Assembly: GCA_018268915.1 (NCBI GenBank)
Contig: JAFDVQ010000002.1
Location: 62,001-126,000, forward strand
DNA from: Acidobacteriota bacterium
GTDB lineage: Bacteria; Acidobacteriota; Terriglobia; Terriglobales; Acidobacteriaceae
Direction: 5' to 3'
Length of the DNA: 64,000 bases
The notes beneath the pieces were generated by a model. That model saw only the letters and a list, made by a program, of their open reading frames with translations, ran no database searches and was not told the origin of the DNA. This document shows positions 1-9,043 of this stretch, in pieces. A program made the position numbers and the translations under genes. Positions within the stretch are counted from its first letter, which is position 1; each line of letters begins with the position of its first letter.

Positions 1-1
1 T

Positions 2-172
2 AGGGAACTGTTTTCAGTCTATACAACCGGCTGCCGGAAGATGTTCGAGAACGTGTTCTGCTACAAGGCACATCTCGAGCGATTTGCCAGGATTGTCGAC
101 GCCTCTACTCGGGCACCGATCAGCACCCAGGTAACTGCGGATGACAGGCGCAAGTCGGTTCGCTCATCCTAA
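2..172 (+). CDS. 3' end of an unidentified ORF cut by the left edge
   Basis: The second forward frame is open from the first bases to a TAA at 170-172, giving 56 codons with no start in view. The peptide (RELFSVYTTGCRKMFENVF..., ending DDRRKSVRSS) is not one I recognise. It is followed about 120 bases later by a glycosyltransferase on the same strand, so it could be the tail of another surface-polysaccharide gene. The other two forward frames are also open for 40 or more codons here, so this frame is only the most protein-like choice. Confidence 0.25.
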   Translation, partial: RELFSVYTTGCRKMFENVFCYKAHLERFARIVDASTRAPISTQVTADDRRKSVRSS

Positions 173-290
173 CCAGCCACAGCATAGAGGCAGGCATTAT
201 TCCGCCTCTATGGTTTTCAACGCGACCGATTTTTGCCCACACTAGGGCCCAGGGCGCGTAACTCAACAGTACTTTCCTTGGAACGAAGAC

Positions 291-1136
291 ATGCCATTGG
301 TTTCCATCATCACCCCCGTTTACAACGCCGCCCGTTGGTTGCCGGAAACTCTGGCATCGGTGCACGGCCAGATCTTCACGAACTGGGAACACCTCCTCAT
401 CGACGATGGGTCAGAAGATAGCTCAATCGCAGTCATCAAGGCAGCAAGTCTGCGAGATGCACGTATTCGTCTGCTTCACACGCCCAAAAACGGTGGACCC
501 GCGGCCGCACGGAATGTTGGAATCGATGGTGCCAGAGGCAGATTTGTCGCGTTCCTCGATGCCGACGATTTGTGGCGGCCGGAAAAGCTCGCGTGCACAA
601 TTCCCTGGATGATTGCAAACCGCCATGCTTTCATCTACCACGATTATCGCCATATGTCCCACGACGGAACGCGCACCGGCAGACTAGTCCACGGGCCGAA
701 TCATTTGACGAGACGGACCCTTCATACGCGTCGCGGATATGGCGGGTGCATGAGCATGGTGATCGACCGGCAGTATATTCCAACTCTGCACTTCCCGGAG
801 GTCGAGCCACATCATGCCGAAGATTTTTGCCTATGGTCCCAACTAATCAGCGACGGACACATCGGTCATCGCCTTCCTGTCGACCTTGGGCGCTACAGGC
901 TTTCTCCAAAGAGTCGCTCCTCGAATAAGCTGGGAAGTGCCTTGAATGCGTGGTACATCTACCGCAACTTTTCAAAGCTACCGTTGACTCGATGCGCCTT
1001 CTGGTGGGCACAATACGCCTGGAGCACGTTCTGGCTCTACCGGTTTTCGCAGCCAGTGGTCCACGAACCAGCGATGGCTGGCACCGAGGCTTTCGGGCCA
1101 AATACCTTCAGCATGCAGCCCTCGCACGTCAAGTAG
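291..1136 (+). CDS. GT2-family glycosyltransferase
   Basis: A 281-residue protein with the family 2 (GT-A fold) nucleotide-sugar-binding start VSIITPVYNAARWLPETL at residues 4-21. The first acidic pair of the fold lies in LLIDDGSEDSS (about residues 35-45) and the metal-binding DXD-type motif in AFLDADDLW (about 86-94). The family transfers a sugar from an NDP-sugar to a growing glycan on the cytoplasmic side. There is no convincing membrane segment, so it is probably a soluble or peripheral enzyme of exopolysaccharide or O-antigen synthesis. The acceptor and sugar cannot be read from the sequence. The start is the ATG just before the strand-beta1 motif. It stands alone here, because the genes after it are decayed. 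Confidence 0.85.
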   Translation: MPLVSIITPVYNAARWLPETLASVHGQIFTNWEHLLIDDGSEDSSIAVIKAASLRDARIRLLHTPKNGGPAAARNVGIDGARGRFVAFLDADDLWRPEKLACTIPWMIANRHAFIYHDYRHMSHDGTRTGRLVHGPNHLTRRTLHTRRGYGGCMSMVIDRQYIPTLHFPEVEPHHAEDFCLWSQLISDGHIGHRLPVDLGRYRLSPKSRSSNKLGSALNAWYIYRNFSKLPLTRCAFWWAQYAWSTFWLYRFSQPVVHEPAMAGTEAFGPNTFSMQPSHVK

Positions 1137-1286
1137 CAGCGTCGCTACAGTACGGCACAGTTACTGGCCCTACATACCTTCACCGCCAGCAATGAACCGT
1201 TTCAGGCAGAGATCGTTCAATTGGCTGGCTCAGATTCTCGTTCTCCGTCGTCATTCTGGGCCGGTGATTGAGAACTTGAGGTCAAA

Positions 1287-1481
1287 ATGTTGTCGGATTC
1301 TCTCTCCGGAAGAATCCGTTCGGACGGTCGCTGGTTCGTCTTCGACCGCACATCGCAATCTCCAATTGTGAATCGAACCTTTCCAAAAAACGGTCGTGCA
1401 GCATTGGCCCCTGACGGGCAACACTATGCTTCTTTTGAGGCCAATGAATTCCGTATCTACTCACTCACGTCCTCAAAATAG
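1287..1481 (+). pseudogene. Fragment resembling the C-terminal blade of a beta-propeller protein
   Basis: A 64-codon frame, open from just after a TGA at 1269, encodes GRIRSDGRWFVFD and later AALAPDGQHYASFEANEFRIYSL. The repeated SDGRWFV and PDGQHYA phrases look like the strand ends of a WD40 or TolB-type propeller, where S/P-D-G is typical. It is far too short for a whole propeller and has no clear ribosome-binding site. I read it as the last blade of a gene whose front has been lost, next to a transposase remnant. It could be a chance frame, but its composition is protein-like. Confidence 0.35.
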
Positions 1482-1522
1482 TCGCTTCCGGTCGAGTCAC
1501 CGGCCTCCATGTAAGTTGAGTA

Positions 1523-1535
1523 GGGCCTTCGGCCC
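1523..1535. repeat. REP-like GC hairpin
   Basis: GGGCCTTCGGCCC forms a perfect five-base-pair stem around a TTC turn. It sits in the non-coding stretch between the propeller fragment and the IS110 remnant (1,482-1,767), which otherwise holds no gene I can support. Short palindromes of this GGCC-TTC-GGCC type are often interspersed in bacterial genomes. Only a search of the rest of the genome would show whether it is repeated. Confidence 0.3.
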
Positions 1536-1767
1536 GCGAAACCCCATGAAAATCGCTTCAGCCCCAGTCATAATCCAAAGCGGCTGGAATGCCGAGGTCG
1601 AAAAGACATTGGAGAATCTCAGGCCGAATGTAAGTTTGATCCGGAACGTGTGTGATCGAGCAAATAAATGGCGCGTTGCCTCTCCGCTTGCGGAGCAGCG
1701 ATAGCCCGCGACCCAGGTTAATGTAAGCCCGGCACGTTCTCCATTCCCGCCACTGGCTCTCGACGGC

Positions 1768-2049
1768 TTGCAATTTGTTGAGCAGCAGATCGGCAAACTG
1801 GATCAGGAGATCGCGTTTCTGCTTCAGCCGCACCAGAGTGCAGTGGAGAGATTGGCGTCTGTTCCAGCTCTCGGAGTCGATTCGGCTCAACAGATCATCG
1901 CCGAAGTAGGCGCCAATCCAGCTACCTTCCCCTTGGCTGGGAAGCTCTCTTCGTGGGTAGGGGCTTGCCCCGGTAAGGAAGAGATGGCGATTCTAGCGAT
2001 TCTGTCGAATATAGAATCAGTAACTCACATGCTCTCAAGACGTCGCTGA
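1768..2049 (+). pseudogene. IS110-family transposase remnant (C-terminal part)
   Basis: The frame encodes a coiled segment (QQIGKLDQEIAFLL) followed by ERLASVPALGVDSAQQIIAEVG, then FPLAGKLSSWVGACPGKEE. This is the order seen in the transposase_20 domain of IS110/IS116/IS902 enzymes: the L-x-S/T-I/V-P-G-hairpin DNA-binding segment followed by L-x-SW-x-G-x-CP. The family normally continues with ESAG and a long tail, but here it breaks off after KEE into unrelated residues and a stop. The N-terminal DEDD nuclease half is missing, with an in-frame stop at 1702-1704. The first Met of this frame is not a real start. It cannot be an active element. Confidence 0.75.
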
Positions 2050-2089
2050 GGTTCGACCCCCCTCCCAGCACCACAGAACCGTTGTCCGA

Positions 2090-2821
2090 TCACTCGAACA
2101 ACCTCATAGAAATCGGTGCTTCATCCTTGACTGGATCCAGCAGGCTCGGATCGTTGTTTCGCGTGTTGCCCACTCCCTTACCAACCTTCCACGCCTTCAT
2201 CTCTTCCGTTGGGTAAGGCCGCAGAAGATCGATCGGCAGATGGGATGGGTCAGCGAGTGCAAGCCAACGGTCGTAGTCACGAGGCTGGAGAATCACCGGC
2301 ATCCGATTATGAATTGGCTCCATCAGCTCATTGGGATCTGTCGTAAGGATCGTGAAGGTGCGAAGCTTTTCTCCTGTCGCCTTGTCCCGCCAGGTTTCCC
2401 ATAATCCTGCGAAGGCAAACATCTCCTCGTTCTTTTGTGCGATAGCAAATGGCTGTTTATTCTTCTCATCAATCTTCTGCCATTCGAAGAACACATCCGC
2501 CGGCACAAGACAGCGCCGTTGCTTTAACGCCTCGCGAAACGTAGGACTTGTCGCGACGGATTCTGACTTTGCATTGATTGTGCTGAAAGACGCTTTTCCG
2601 TCCTTCGACCAGAAGGGAACCAGGCCCCACCGCATGATTTTCAATTCGCGCTTTCTCGTTTCTGGACTCAAGCGGACGACCGGCTGAAAGCTTTGCGGAG
2701 CGACGTTGTACGACGGAGCCAAAAGAGAATCGTCGATCTCCTCAAACACGTTGGTGTCGTGGTTCTGCATCCACTCCGCAATTCGCTGCTTGTCGCCGCG
2801 CCTTCCGTACCTGCCGCACAT
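2090..2821 (-). CDS. yedK: SOS response-associated peptidase (SRAP/YedK/HMCES)
   Basis: The 243-residue protein starts MCGRYGRR. Cys2, exposed after removal of Met1, is the residue that SRAP proteins use to form a thiazolidine crosslink with abasic sites in single-stranded DNA. Other family motifs are visible: SYNVAPQ near residue 37, RWGLVPFW, the INAKSE segment (usually INARSE), CLVPADVFFEW with the conserved Glu, and IHNRMPVIL with the catalytic His. Length matches the family (about 220-250). The start is fixed by the requirement for Cys at position 2. It is divergent from the Lhr helicase gene with only 78 bases between the two start codons, so they share a promoter region. It probably shields abasic sites at replication forks. 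Confidence 0.93.
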   Translation of the reverse strand: MCGRYGRRGDKQRIAEWMQNHDTNVFEEIDDSLLAPSYNVAPQSFQPVVRLSPETRKRELKIMRWGLVPFWSKDGKASFSTINAKSESVATSPTFREALKQRRCLVPADVFFEWQKIDEKNKQPFAIAQKNEEMFAFAGLWETWRDKATGEKLRTFTILTTDPNELMEPIHNRMPVILQPRDYDRWLALADPSHLPIDLLRPYPTEEMKAWKVGKGVGNTRNNDPSLLDPVKDEAPISMRLFE

Positions 2822-2899
2822 ATATCCACCTTAACCGGTTAGAAGACGACTTCCAGAATTTCCAAAGGCAAACAAAAGGCGAACAGGCTAGAATGCTTC

Positions 2900-5800
2900 A
2901 TGGGCTTCCCCTTTGAGCTAGCCTGGGCTCACCCCGTCATCCAGGAGTGGTTCGTTTCTCGCTTCGGCACGGCCACCGAGCCGCAGGCTTTCGGCTGGCC
3001 GAATATCCTCGCAGGCAAGCCGACACTCATCTCTGCTCCTACCGGGTCCGGGAAGACCCTCGCGGCCTTCCTCGTGTGCATCGACCGGCTTTTTCGCCGA
3101 TCTCTCGACGGCTCGCTCCGGCCGGCCACGCAAGTCGTCTACGTCTCGCCGCTCAAAGCCCTATCCAATGACATCCAGAAGAACCTTGAAGAGCCTCTCA
3201 GAGAAATCCAGCAACTGGCTCTCGAGCGCGGCTACCTTTCGATGGAAATCCGCACAGGAGTCCGTACCGGCGATACCCTGCAGAAGGAACGCGCTTCGAT
3301 GCTGCGCAAGCCACCGCACATCCTGGTAACGACTCCCGAGTCTCTCTACATTCTCCTCACCGCAAAGCGAAGCCGCGAGCATCTTCGATGCGTTGAGACT
3401 GTGATCGTCGACGAGATACATGCCGTCGTCGACGACAAGCGCGGGACTCACCTTGCGCTCTCGCTCGAACGTCTCGACGCATTGGTCTCTGGTGAGAACC
3501 GGCTCTCCCCGGGCGCACTCATCACAGGACTGATGAACCCGCCTCAACGAATCGGCCTCTCAGCGACCCAGAACCCAATCGAACTTGTCGCAGATTTCCT
3601 CACGGGCAATGGCCCGGGTCGGGCGCAGGCCACGATCGTTCAAGTGGGACAGAAGAGACAGCTGGACATCGCGATCGAGGTTCCGAGCGAAGAACTGACC
3701 TCGGTAGCCTCGCAGACGATGTGGGAGGAGATCTTCGACAAGCTGGTCTCCTTCACAGAAACCCATCGCTCGACTCTTGTCTTCGTGAACACACGCAAGC
3801 TTGTCGAACGCGTTTCCTACGCTCTCGCGGAACGCCTGGGCACAGTGAACGTTGGCGCGCATCACGGCTCGCTCTCGCGGATGCTGCGACTAGACGCGGA
3901 AAGGCGTCTGAAACGCGGCGAGATCAAAATACTCGTCGCCACAGCATCTCTCGAGCTCGGCATCGATATTGGCAACGTCGATCTGGTCTGCCAGATCTCG
4001 AGCACCCGATCCATTGCGGTTGCGCTGCAGCGAGTTGGCCGAGCAGGTCACTGGCGCGGAGCCATTCCCAAAGGCCGATTGTTCGCGATGACGCGCGACG
4101 ATCTCCTCGAACAGGCAGCGCTGGTGCGAAAGCTCAGGATGGGAGAATTGGATCGGCTCGAAGTCCCGCCTCAGCCAATCGATGTACTCATGCAGCAAAT
4201 TGTGGCCGCGTGCGGCGCCGAGCCCTGGCCGAAGCAAGCGCTCTTCGAAATCCTGCGGCGCGCTTATCCATATAGAGATCTCACTTGGGAACAGTACGAA
4301 GAGATCCTGACGATTCTCTCCAGCGGAATCCAATCGACTCGAGGCAGATACGGCGCTTATTTGCTGCACGACGGAATACACGGTGAACTACATCCTCGCC
4401 GCGGCGCTCGCATGATCGCTATATCAAACGGTGGCGCAATCCCGGACACTGCTCTCTTCAACGTCATCTTGCAGCCCGAAAACATTCAGATCGCCACTCT
4501 TGATGAGCACTTCGCCGTGGATTCAAGCCCGGGAGATGTAATTCTGCTCGGCAACAATAGCTGGCGTGTGCAAAGAATCGAAGCCGCCGGCCAGGTGCAC
4601 GTTGAGGATGCCCATGGAACTCCGCCCAGCGTTCCATTCTGGACGGGCGAGGCGCCTCAGCGCACAGACGTGCTGTCCGATGGGGTCAGCGACTTGCGGA
4701 CAGAAATTTCGCGGCGTACCGGAGACATTTCTCCGGAGCACATGCCGCCCGCACACCCGGACGTTGTAGCCGCCACCAGCTGGTTGATGGAGGGGTGCGG
4801 AGTCTCGCAGTGGGGCGCACAGCAGCTCATTTCCTACATCGTTACTGGTCGCGCCGTACTCGGGGCGGTACCTACAAAATCCACAATCATCGCGGAGCGC
4901 TTCTTCGACGAGGGCGGTGGAATGCAGTTGATCCTGCATGCGCCTTTCGGTGGACGCATCAATAAGGCCTGGGGCCTTGCTCTGAGAAAGCGCTTCTGCC
5001 GCGGATTCAACTTCGAGTTGCAGGCCGCCGCTACTGACAATGGCATCAATATCTCTCTCGCTGAACAGCACAGCTTTCCCCTCTCCGATGTTTTTCAATT
5101 TCTGACCGAAGTGACGGCGAAAGATCTGTTGGAGCAAGCCTGCCTGGCCGCTCCGGTCTTCAAGACTCGGTGGCGTTGGGCCGCCGGCCGCAGCTTGCAG
5201 CTGCTGAGATTCTCAAAAGGCAAGCGCGTCGCGCCCCAGGTTCAGCGCACTCGTTCAGAAGATCTCCTGGCCAGCGTCTTCCCGCAGGCGGCCGCATGCT
5301 TCGAGAACATTGAAGGCGACATCCAGATTCCCGACCACCCCTTAGTAAGAGAAGTAATGCAGGATGTGCTGCAGGAGGCCATGGACCTCGAAGGACTTCA
5401 AGAGGTTCTGCGCGGCATCCAGGACGGAACAATTCAGTGCCTTGCCGTCGATACACCGGTCCCGTCGCAGTTCGCCCACGAGCTGATCAACGCAAATCCG
5501 TACTCGTTTCTCGACGAAGCTGGCCTTGAAGAGCGCAGGGCGCGGGCTGTCTCGCTCAGCCGAAACATTCCTGCGAGTGTTCTCGAGCGTCCCGGCAAAC
5601 TTGACCCTGCGGCTATCGCGACTGTTCGCTCGCAATGCTGGCCTGACATTCGCGATCACCACGAGTTGCACGATCTGTTGATGAGTATTGTCCTTCTGCC
5701 GCTCTCGATAATCGATGAGCAAAGATCGAAACACTGGCCCGTCCTGTTCGAGCGCCTCAAGGGCGCAGGCCGCGCCCGGACGGTGCAAATTGGCACTACG

Positions 5801-7315
5801 GACTGCTGGATGGCCACCGAGCACGCCTCACTCATCGATTGCTTATGGAACTCCGCAACCAAGTCTGGCGAAGATCGAGAAGCTGCAATTCGCAAATGCG
5901 TTCAGGGCTGGATTCAGATTCTTGGTCCCGTGACCGCCAATAAATTTGCTCAGTTCTTTGCCCTCGATCCGCGATCTATCCTCCATGCATTCCTCTCGCT
6001 CGAGACACAGGGCCTCCTGATGAGAGGAAACTTCGAAGCAGCATCGGCCACCGACGAGCTCGATACAGAATGGTGCGAACGCCGCATTCTTCAGCGCATT
6101 CACAAGTTGACGATCGGAGCAAGACGGCGGCAAATCGAACCTGTATCGGCACCGGCCTTCATGCGGTGGCTTCTCGGCTGGCAGCACCTTGCTCCGCAGA
6201 CACAACTGACAGGCGAAGAAGGCTTGCTTGAGACAATCTCGAAGCTCGAAGGGTTTGAAGCGCCAGCTGTCGAATGGGAGAAGTCGATTCTCCCATGCCG
6301 CGTCGCGAACTACGATCCCCGCTGGCTCGATCAGCTCTGTCTGTCCGGTGCGGTCGGCTGGGGCCGCGTCTCACCCCATCCCGCCTTTCACGAGGGCAAT
6401 GGAAACGGCCCGCAGCGAGTCATACCGACAAACGCTGCGCCGATCACCTTCTACCTGCGTGACTCCGCAGCGTGGATGGATCTCGCACTCCGCAGTCATG
6501 CAGTCGATGAATCCAAACTCGCCCGATCCCTCACGCCAAATGCAATTCGCATCTGGGAATTCACAAAGACGAGAGGCGCATGCTTCGCCGAAGAGATCGA
6601 ACGAAACCTTTCGCTAAGTTCTATCGAAACCCGTTATGCTCTGTGGGAACTGGCTGCGGCAGGTCTCGCGTCCGCTGACGGGTTCGATCAGCTTCGAGCC
6701 ATGATCGATCCGGATCGCCGCCGCGCCACGAATTTATCCAACCGCAAAGTCCGCAGCGCCGCTGGAAGGTGGTCCCTGTTCCGGTGCGGCGCCAAACTTC
6801 CGGAAGACGCGATCGAGCAGGCCCGCTTCAACGACATCGCAGTCGAGTCGGCTGCACGAATGCTCCTTAACCGCTACGGGGTAGTGTTCCGCGATCTGCT
6901 TGCACTCGAATCGAACATCCCCCACTGGGGAGTTCTGCTGCGCATGCTTCGCCGTCTCGAAGATCGCGAAGAGATTCGCGGAGGCCGCTTCGTAAGCGGA
7001 TTCTCAGGGGAACAGTTTGCATTGCCTGAAGCGGCCGACAGCCTTCGCACGACCAGAAATCAGGATCTCAGGGGCGACATCAAAATCGCAGGAGCAGATC
7101 CGCTGAATCTGATCGGAATTCTCGTTGCCGGCGAACGCACCCCTGCAATACCCGGGCGGCATTTTGTACTGACAAGTGAGATTCTCACGTGTACTGAGCA
7201 ACTCCCTTCAAGAAAATCTGATGAATGGAAGTCTCGTGTGACTGCCCGGCAGCCTCATTCTCCGAAGAATGAAGTCGAGAGAATGACCCTCTTTCAAATG
7301 CCAATGAACGCCTGA
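2900..7315 (+). CDS. lhr: Lhr-type ATP-dependent helicase (full-length, with C-terminal extension)
   Basis: A superfamily 2 helicase of 1,471 residues. Walker A is APTGSGKT (about 46-53), and the Walker B box is DEIH (171-174) followed by AVVDDKRG. RIGLSAT is motif III, VFVNTRKLVERV is motif IV and QRVGRAGH is motif VI. After the roughly 850-residue Lhr core (RecA domains, winged helix, beta-barrel) comes a long C-terminal region similar in extent to the Lhr-CTD of the 1,538-residue E. coli protein. Lhr is a 3'-to-5' translocase that unwinds RNA:DNA hybrids and is linked to repair of DNA crosslinks and oxidative damage. The ATG is used because the first predicted helix (WAHPVIQEWFVSRFG) follows directly. 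Its divergent neighbour is the abasic-site protein SRAP. Confidence 0.93.
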   Translation: MGFPFELAWAHPVIQEWFVSRFGTATEPQAFGWPNILAGKPTLISAPTGSGKTLAAFLVCIDRLFRRSLDGSLRPATQVVYVSPLKALSNDIQKNLEEPLREIQQLALERGYLSMEIRTGVRTGDTLQKERASMLRKPPHILVTTPESLYILLTAKRSREHLRCVETVIVDEIHAVVDDKRGTHLALSLERLDALVSGENRLSPGALITGLMNPPQRIGLSATQNPIELVADFLTGNGPGRAQATIVQVGQKRQLDIAIEVPSEELTSVASQTMWEEIFDKLVSFTETHRSTLVFVNTRKLVERVSYALAERLGTVNVGAHHGSLSRMLRLDAERRLKRGEIKILVATASLELGIDIGNVDLVCQISSTRSIAVALQRVGRAGHWRGAIPKGRLFAMTRDDLLEQAALVRKLRMGELDRLEVPPQPIDVLMQQIVAACGAEPWPKQALFEILRRAYPYRDLTWEQYEEILTILSSGIQSTRGRYGAYLLHDGIHGELHPRRGARMIAISNGGAIPDTALFNVILQPENIQIATLDEHFAVDSSPGDVILLGNNSWRVQRIEAAGQVHVEDAHGTPPSVPFWTGEAPQRTDVLSDGVSDLRTEISRRTGDISPEHMPPAHPDVVAATSWLMEGCGVSQWGAQQLISYIVTGRAVLGAVPTKSTIIAERFFDEGGGMQLILHAPFGGRINKAWGLALRKRFCRGFNFELQAAATDNGINISLAEQHSFPLSDVFQFLTEVTAKDLLEQACLAAPVFKTRWRWAAGRSLQLLRFSKGKRVAPQVQRTRSEDLLASVFPQAAACFENIEGDIQIPDHPLVREVMQDVLQEAMDLEGLQEVLRGIQDGTIQCLAVDTPVPSQFAHELINANPYSFLDEAGLEERRARAVSLSRNIPASVLERPGKLDPAAIATVRSQCWPDIRDHHELHDLLMSIVLLPLSIIDEQRSKHWPVLFERLKGAGRARTVQIGTTDCWMATEHASLIDCLWNSATKSGEDREAAIRKCVQGWIQILGPVTANKFAQFFALDPRSILHAFLSLETQGLLMRGNFEAASATDELDTEWCERRILQRIHKLTIGARRRQIEPVSAPAFMRWLLGWQHLAPQTQLTGEEGLLETISKLEGFEAPAVEWEKSILPCRVANYDPRWLDQLCLSGAVGWGRVSPHPAFHEGNGNGPQRVIPTNAAPITFYLRDSAAWMDLALRSHAVDESKLARSLTPNAIRIWEFTKTRGACFAEEIERNLSLSSIETRYALWELAAAGLASADGFDQLRAMIDPDRRRATNLSNRKVRSAAGRWSLFRCGAKLPEDAIEQARFNDIAVESAARMLLNRYGVVFRDLLALESNIPHWGVLLRMLRRLEDREEIRGGRFVSGFSGEQFALPEAADSLRTTRNQDLRGDIKIAGADPLNLIGILVAGERTPAIPGRHFVLTSEILTCTEQLPSRKSDEWKSRVTARQPHSPKNEVERMTLFQMPMNA

Positions 7316-7346
7316 TCCCCTTTGCCGCTAGAAGTTGGCATCTCTC

Positions 7347-8588
7347 CTAGCGCCTCGCGAACTCGCGCAGCGCATCAACCAGTCGCTCTACCTCTTCAGC
7401 CGTGTTGCAGTGCACCAGCCCCAGGCGCAGCATTCCGCCCTTCTCTTCCACTCCGAGCCGCTCCGAAAGGTTGAGCGCATAGTAGTTTCCATCCCATGTG
7501 AAGATTCCGCGCTCATCGAGGAACTCGGCAATCTTTCTCGGATGGTGATCACCGATGCGTAATGAAAGTGTGGAGCAGCGCTGCTCAAATCGCTTCGGGT
7601 CAGTGATCCCATAGATGCGAAGCCCGGAAATCGTCTGCAGACCCTCAATCAGCTTCGTGAGGAGGCTTCTCTCGTAAGCCACGGTGTTCCGATAGGCAGC
7701 TGTCAGGGCTTCCCGCCGCGTCTTCGCCGCTGGATCACTCCGTCTCCCTACCTCGGCAATGTAGTCAACAGCCGCCCCGACACCAGCAATCAGTTCGAAA
7801 GCAAGGGTTCCCGTCTCCCAGCGATCCGGAGCCTCATCGCTCGATGGCCGCACTTTGTACGGCCTCAGTCGCTCGAGGTGTTCGCGCTTGCCAAAGAGCG
7901 TACCCATGTGCGGCCCGAAGAACTTGTAAGGCGAGCAAACCAGGAAATCGCAATCCAGGTCCCCGACGTCAATCAGGCCATGGGGCGCGTAATGTACCGC
8001 ATCTATATATATGACTGCGCCGGCATCATGGGCGAGGCGAGTGATCTCCTTCACCGGGTTGATGCTTCCAACTGAGTTCGAAGCATACCCGACCGCAACA
8101 ACACGCGTGCGGGAATTCAGTTTCCGCTTCAGGTCCTCAAGGTCAAGCGTGCAGTCGCGCTCGCAAATGTCGGCCACCCTGATCGTGACACCCTTATCCT
8201 CGAGCGCCTTCCAAGGCGAGAAGTTGGCATCATGATCGAGAGTCGTCAGCAGGATCTCATCACCTGGCCCAAGCTCTCTGCCAATTGCCCGGGAAAACGC
8301 AAAAGTGAGAGTCGTCATGTTCTGCCCGAAGACAACCTCATCCGGACGGCAATTGAAGAAATCCCCCATGGCGGTCCGAGTATCAGCAACCATCTTGTCG
8401 TTCAGACGGCTGGTACGAAATGCCCCACCGTGGTTCGCATTCGAATGTGTCAGATAGCTCTGAATTGCTGCGATCACGGAACCGGGCACCTGAGTGCCCG
8501 CCGGACCATCGAGAAAGGCGGCCGTTCGCCCGTTGACCTGGGTTTGAAGTGATGGAAACTGCGAACGAACCCAATCCAGATCCAACAT
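7347..8588 (-). CDS. Cysteine desulfurase-like PLP enzyme (SufS-like, TIGR01976 type)
   Basis: A class V aminotransferase-fold protein of 413 residues. The PLP-binding lysine is K222 in CSPYKFFGPHMG, the ring-stacking and ring-nitrogen residues are H119 (TLDHDAN) and D196 in YIDAVHY, and GPAGTQVP near residue 28 is the family's substrate loop. The sequence matches the cysteine desulfurase-like family that lacks the usual mobile Cys loop near the C-terminus, so true sulfur transfer is uncertain. A longer frame runs up to 8669, but GGAGGAAG lies just before the ATG at 8588, and homology begins at MLDLDWVRSQFP, so the shorter start is chosen. It converges on lhr with 31 bases between the stops. 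No suf or isc partners are nearby. Confidence 0.85.
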   Translation of the reverse strand: MLDLDWVRSQFPSLQTQVNGRTAAFLDGPAGTQVPGSVIAAIQSYLTHSNANHGGAFRTSRLNDKMVADTRTAMGDFFNCRPDEVVFGQNMTTLTFAFSRAIGRELGPGDEILLTTLDHDANFSPWKALEDKGVTIRVADICERDCTLDLEDLKRKLNSRTRVVAVGYASNSVGSINPVKEITRLAHDAGAVIYIDAVHYAPHGLIDVGDLDCDFLVCSPYKFFGPHMGTLFGKREHLERLRPYKVRPSSDEAPDRWETGTLAFELIAGVGAAVDYIAEVGRRSDPAAKTRREALTAAYRNTVAYERSLLTKLIEGLQTISGLRIYGITDPKRFEQRCSTLSLRIGDHHPRKIAEFLDERGIFTWDGNYYALNLSERLGVEEKGGMLRLGLVHCNTAEEVERLVDALREFARR

Positions 8589-8842
8589 ATCTTCCTCCGC
8601 TCCCACCGAACGCAACGCGCTCTTGTCTGCCACAGAACAAAGTGTAAATCGCGATCGGTCATCCATCACAACGCTGTGTAATCCCCATCACAGACCCTCC
8701 TTTGTCACACCCTCTACTGTTGCCACGTTCGTGGGAATTTGGATTGAAACAGTCCAAAACACCTCAGGAAAATTCAGCTGCTTGAGCAAGCTCGAGTTGA
8801 CGTGTATTCCAGGCCGCTCGGGCTCGAGGCAGCGGGTCGCGC

Positions 8843-9043
8843 ATGGAACTGACTTGGATCGCAATCGCAGCCAGTTTGCTGATGGGGAGCGGAGCCTTGC
8901 TCATCTTCATCTGGGCTGTTCGGGATCATCAGTTCCAGAGCTTCGAAGACGTCAAATACCAGGTTTTCTGGTCGGAGCAGGAGCTTCCGATTAAGAACGA
9001 AAGCGGAGATCAGGAGCAGAAGAATGGGAATGACGGCAACTGA
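8843..9043 (+). CDS. CcoS-like small membrane protein (cbb3 oxidase maturation)
   Basis: A 66-residue protein with one N-terminal membrane helix (about residues 4-26) running into [22 protein letters not shown]. CcoS/FixS proteins have the same plan: a helix, then F/WAVRSGQFDDL-x-G-P-x-x-RIL. CcoS is needed to put heme and copper into the cbb3 oxidase. Here the gene opens the respiratory cluster and overlaps the Rieske gene by 20 bases, so the two are translationally coupled. The C-terminal tail is polar and rich in Glu, Asn and Asp. A second CcoS-like peptide is encoded after ccoO, so one of the two may have another role, such as a small subunit of the bc complex. Confidence 0.6.
   Translation: MELTWIAIAASLLMGSGALLIFIWAVRDHQFQSFEDVKYQVFWSEQELPIKNESGDQEQKNGNDGN

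Noticed and set aside
2048..2077. tRNA 3'-end-like run: GAGGTTCGA followed by CCC-rich bases and GCACCA
   Set aside because: The T-arm is one base too short for the standard spacing to CCA, the stem does not pair properly, and no acceptor or anticodon arm lies upstream. Chance likeness or, at most, a decayed integration footprint.
7326..7352. CGCTAG ... CTAGCG inverted repeat between lhr and the PLP enzyme as a two-way terminator
   Set aside because: Only six base pairs around a 15-base loop and no T-runs; too weak to call.
8674..8693. CTGTG-N10-CACAG dyad before the respiratory cluster, like a CRP/FNR-family site
   Set aside because: The half-site spacing is two bases too long for the CRP type, and no TTGAT-N4-ATCAA FNR site is found nearby.
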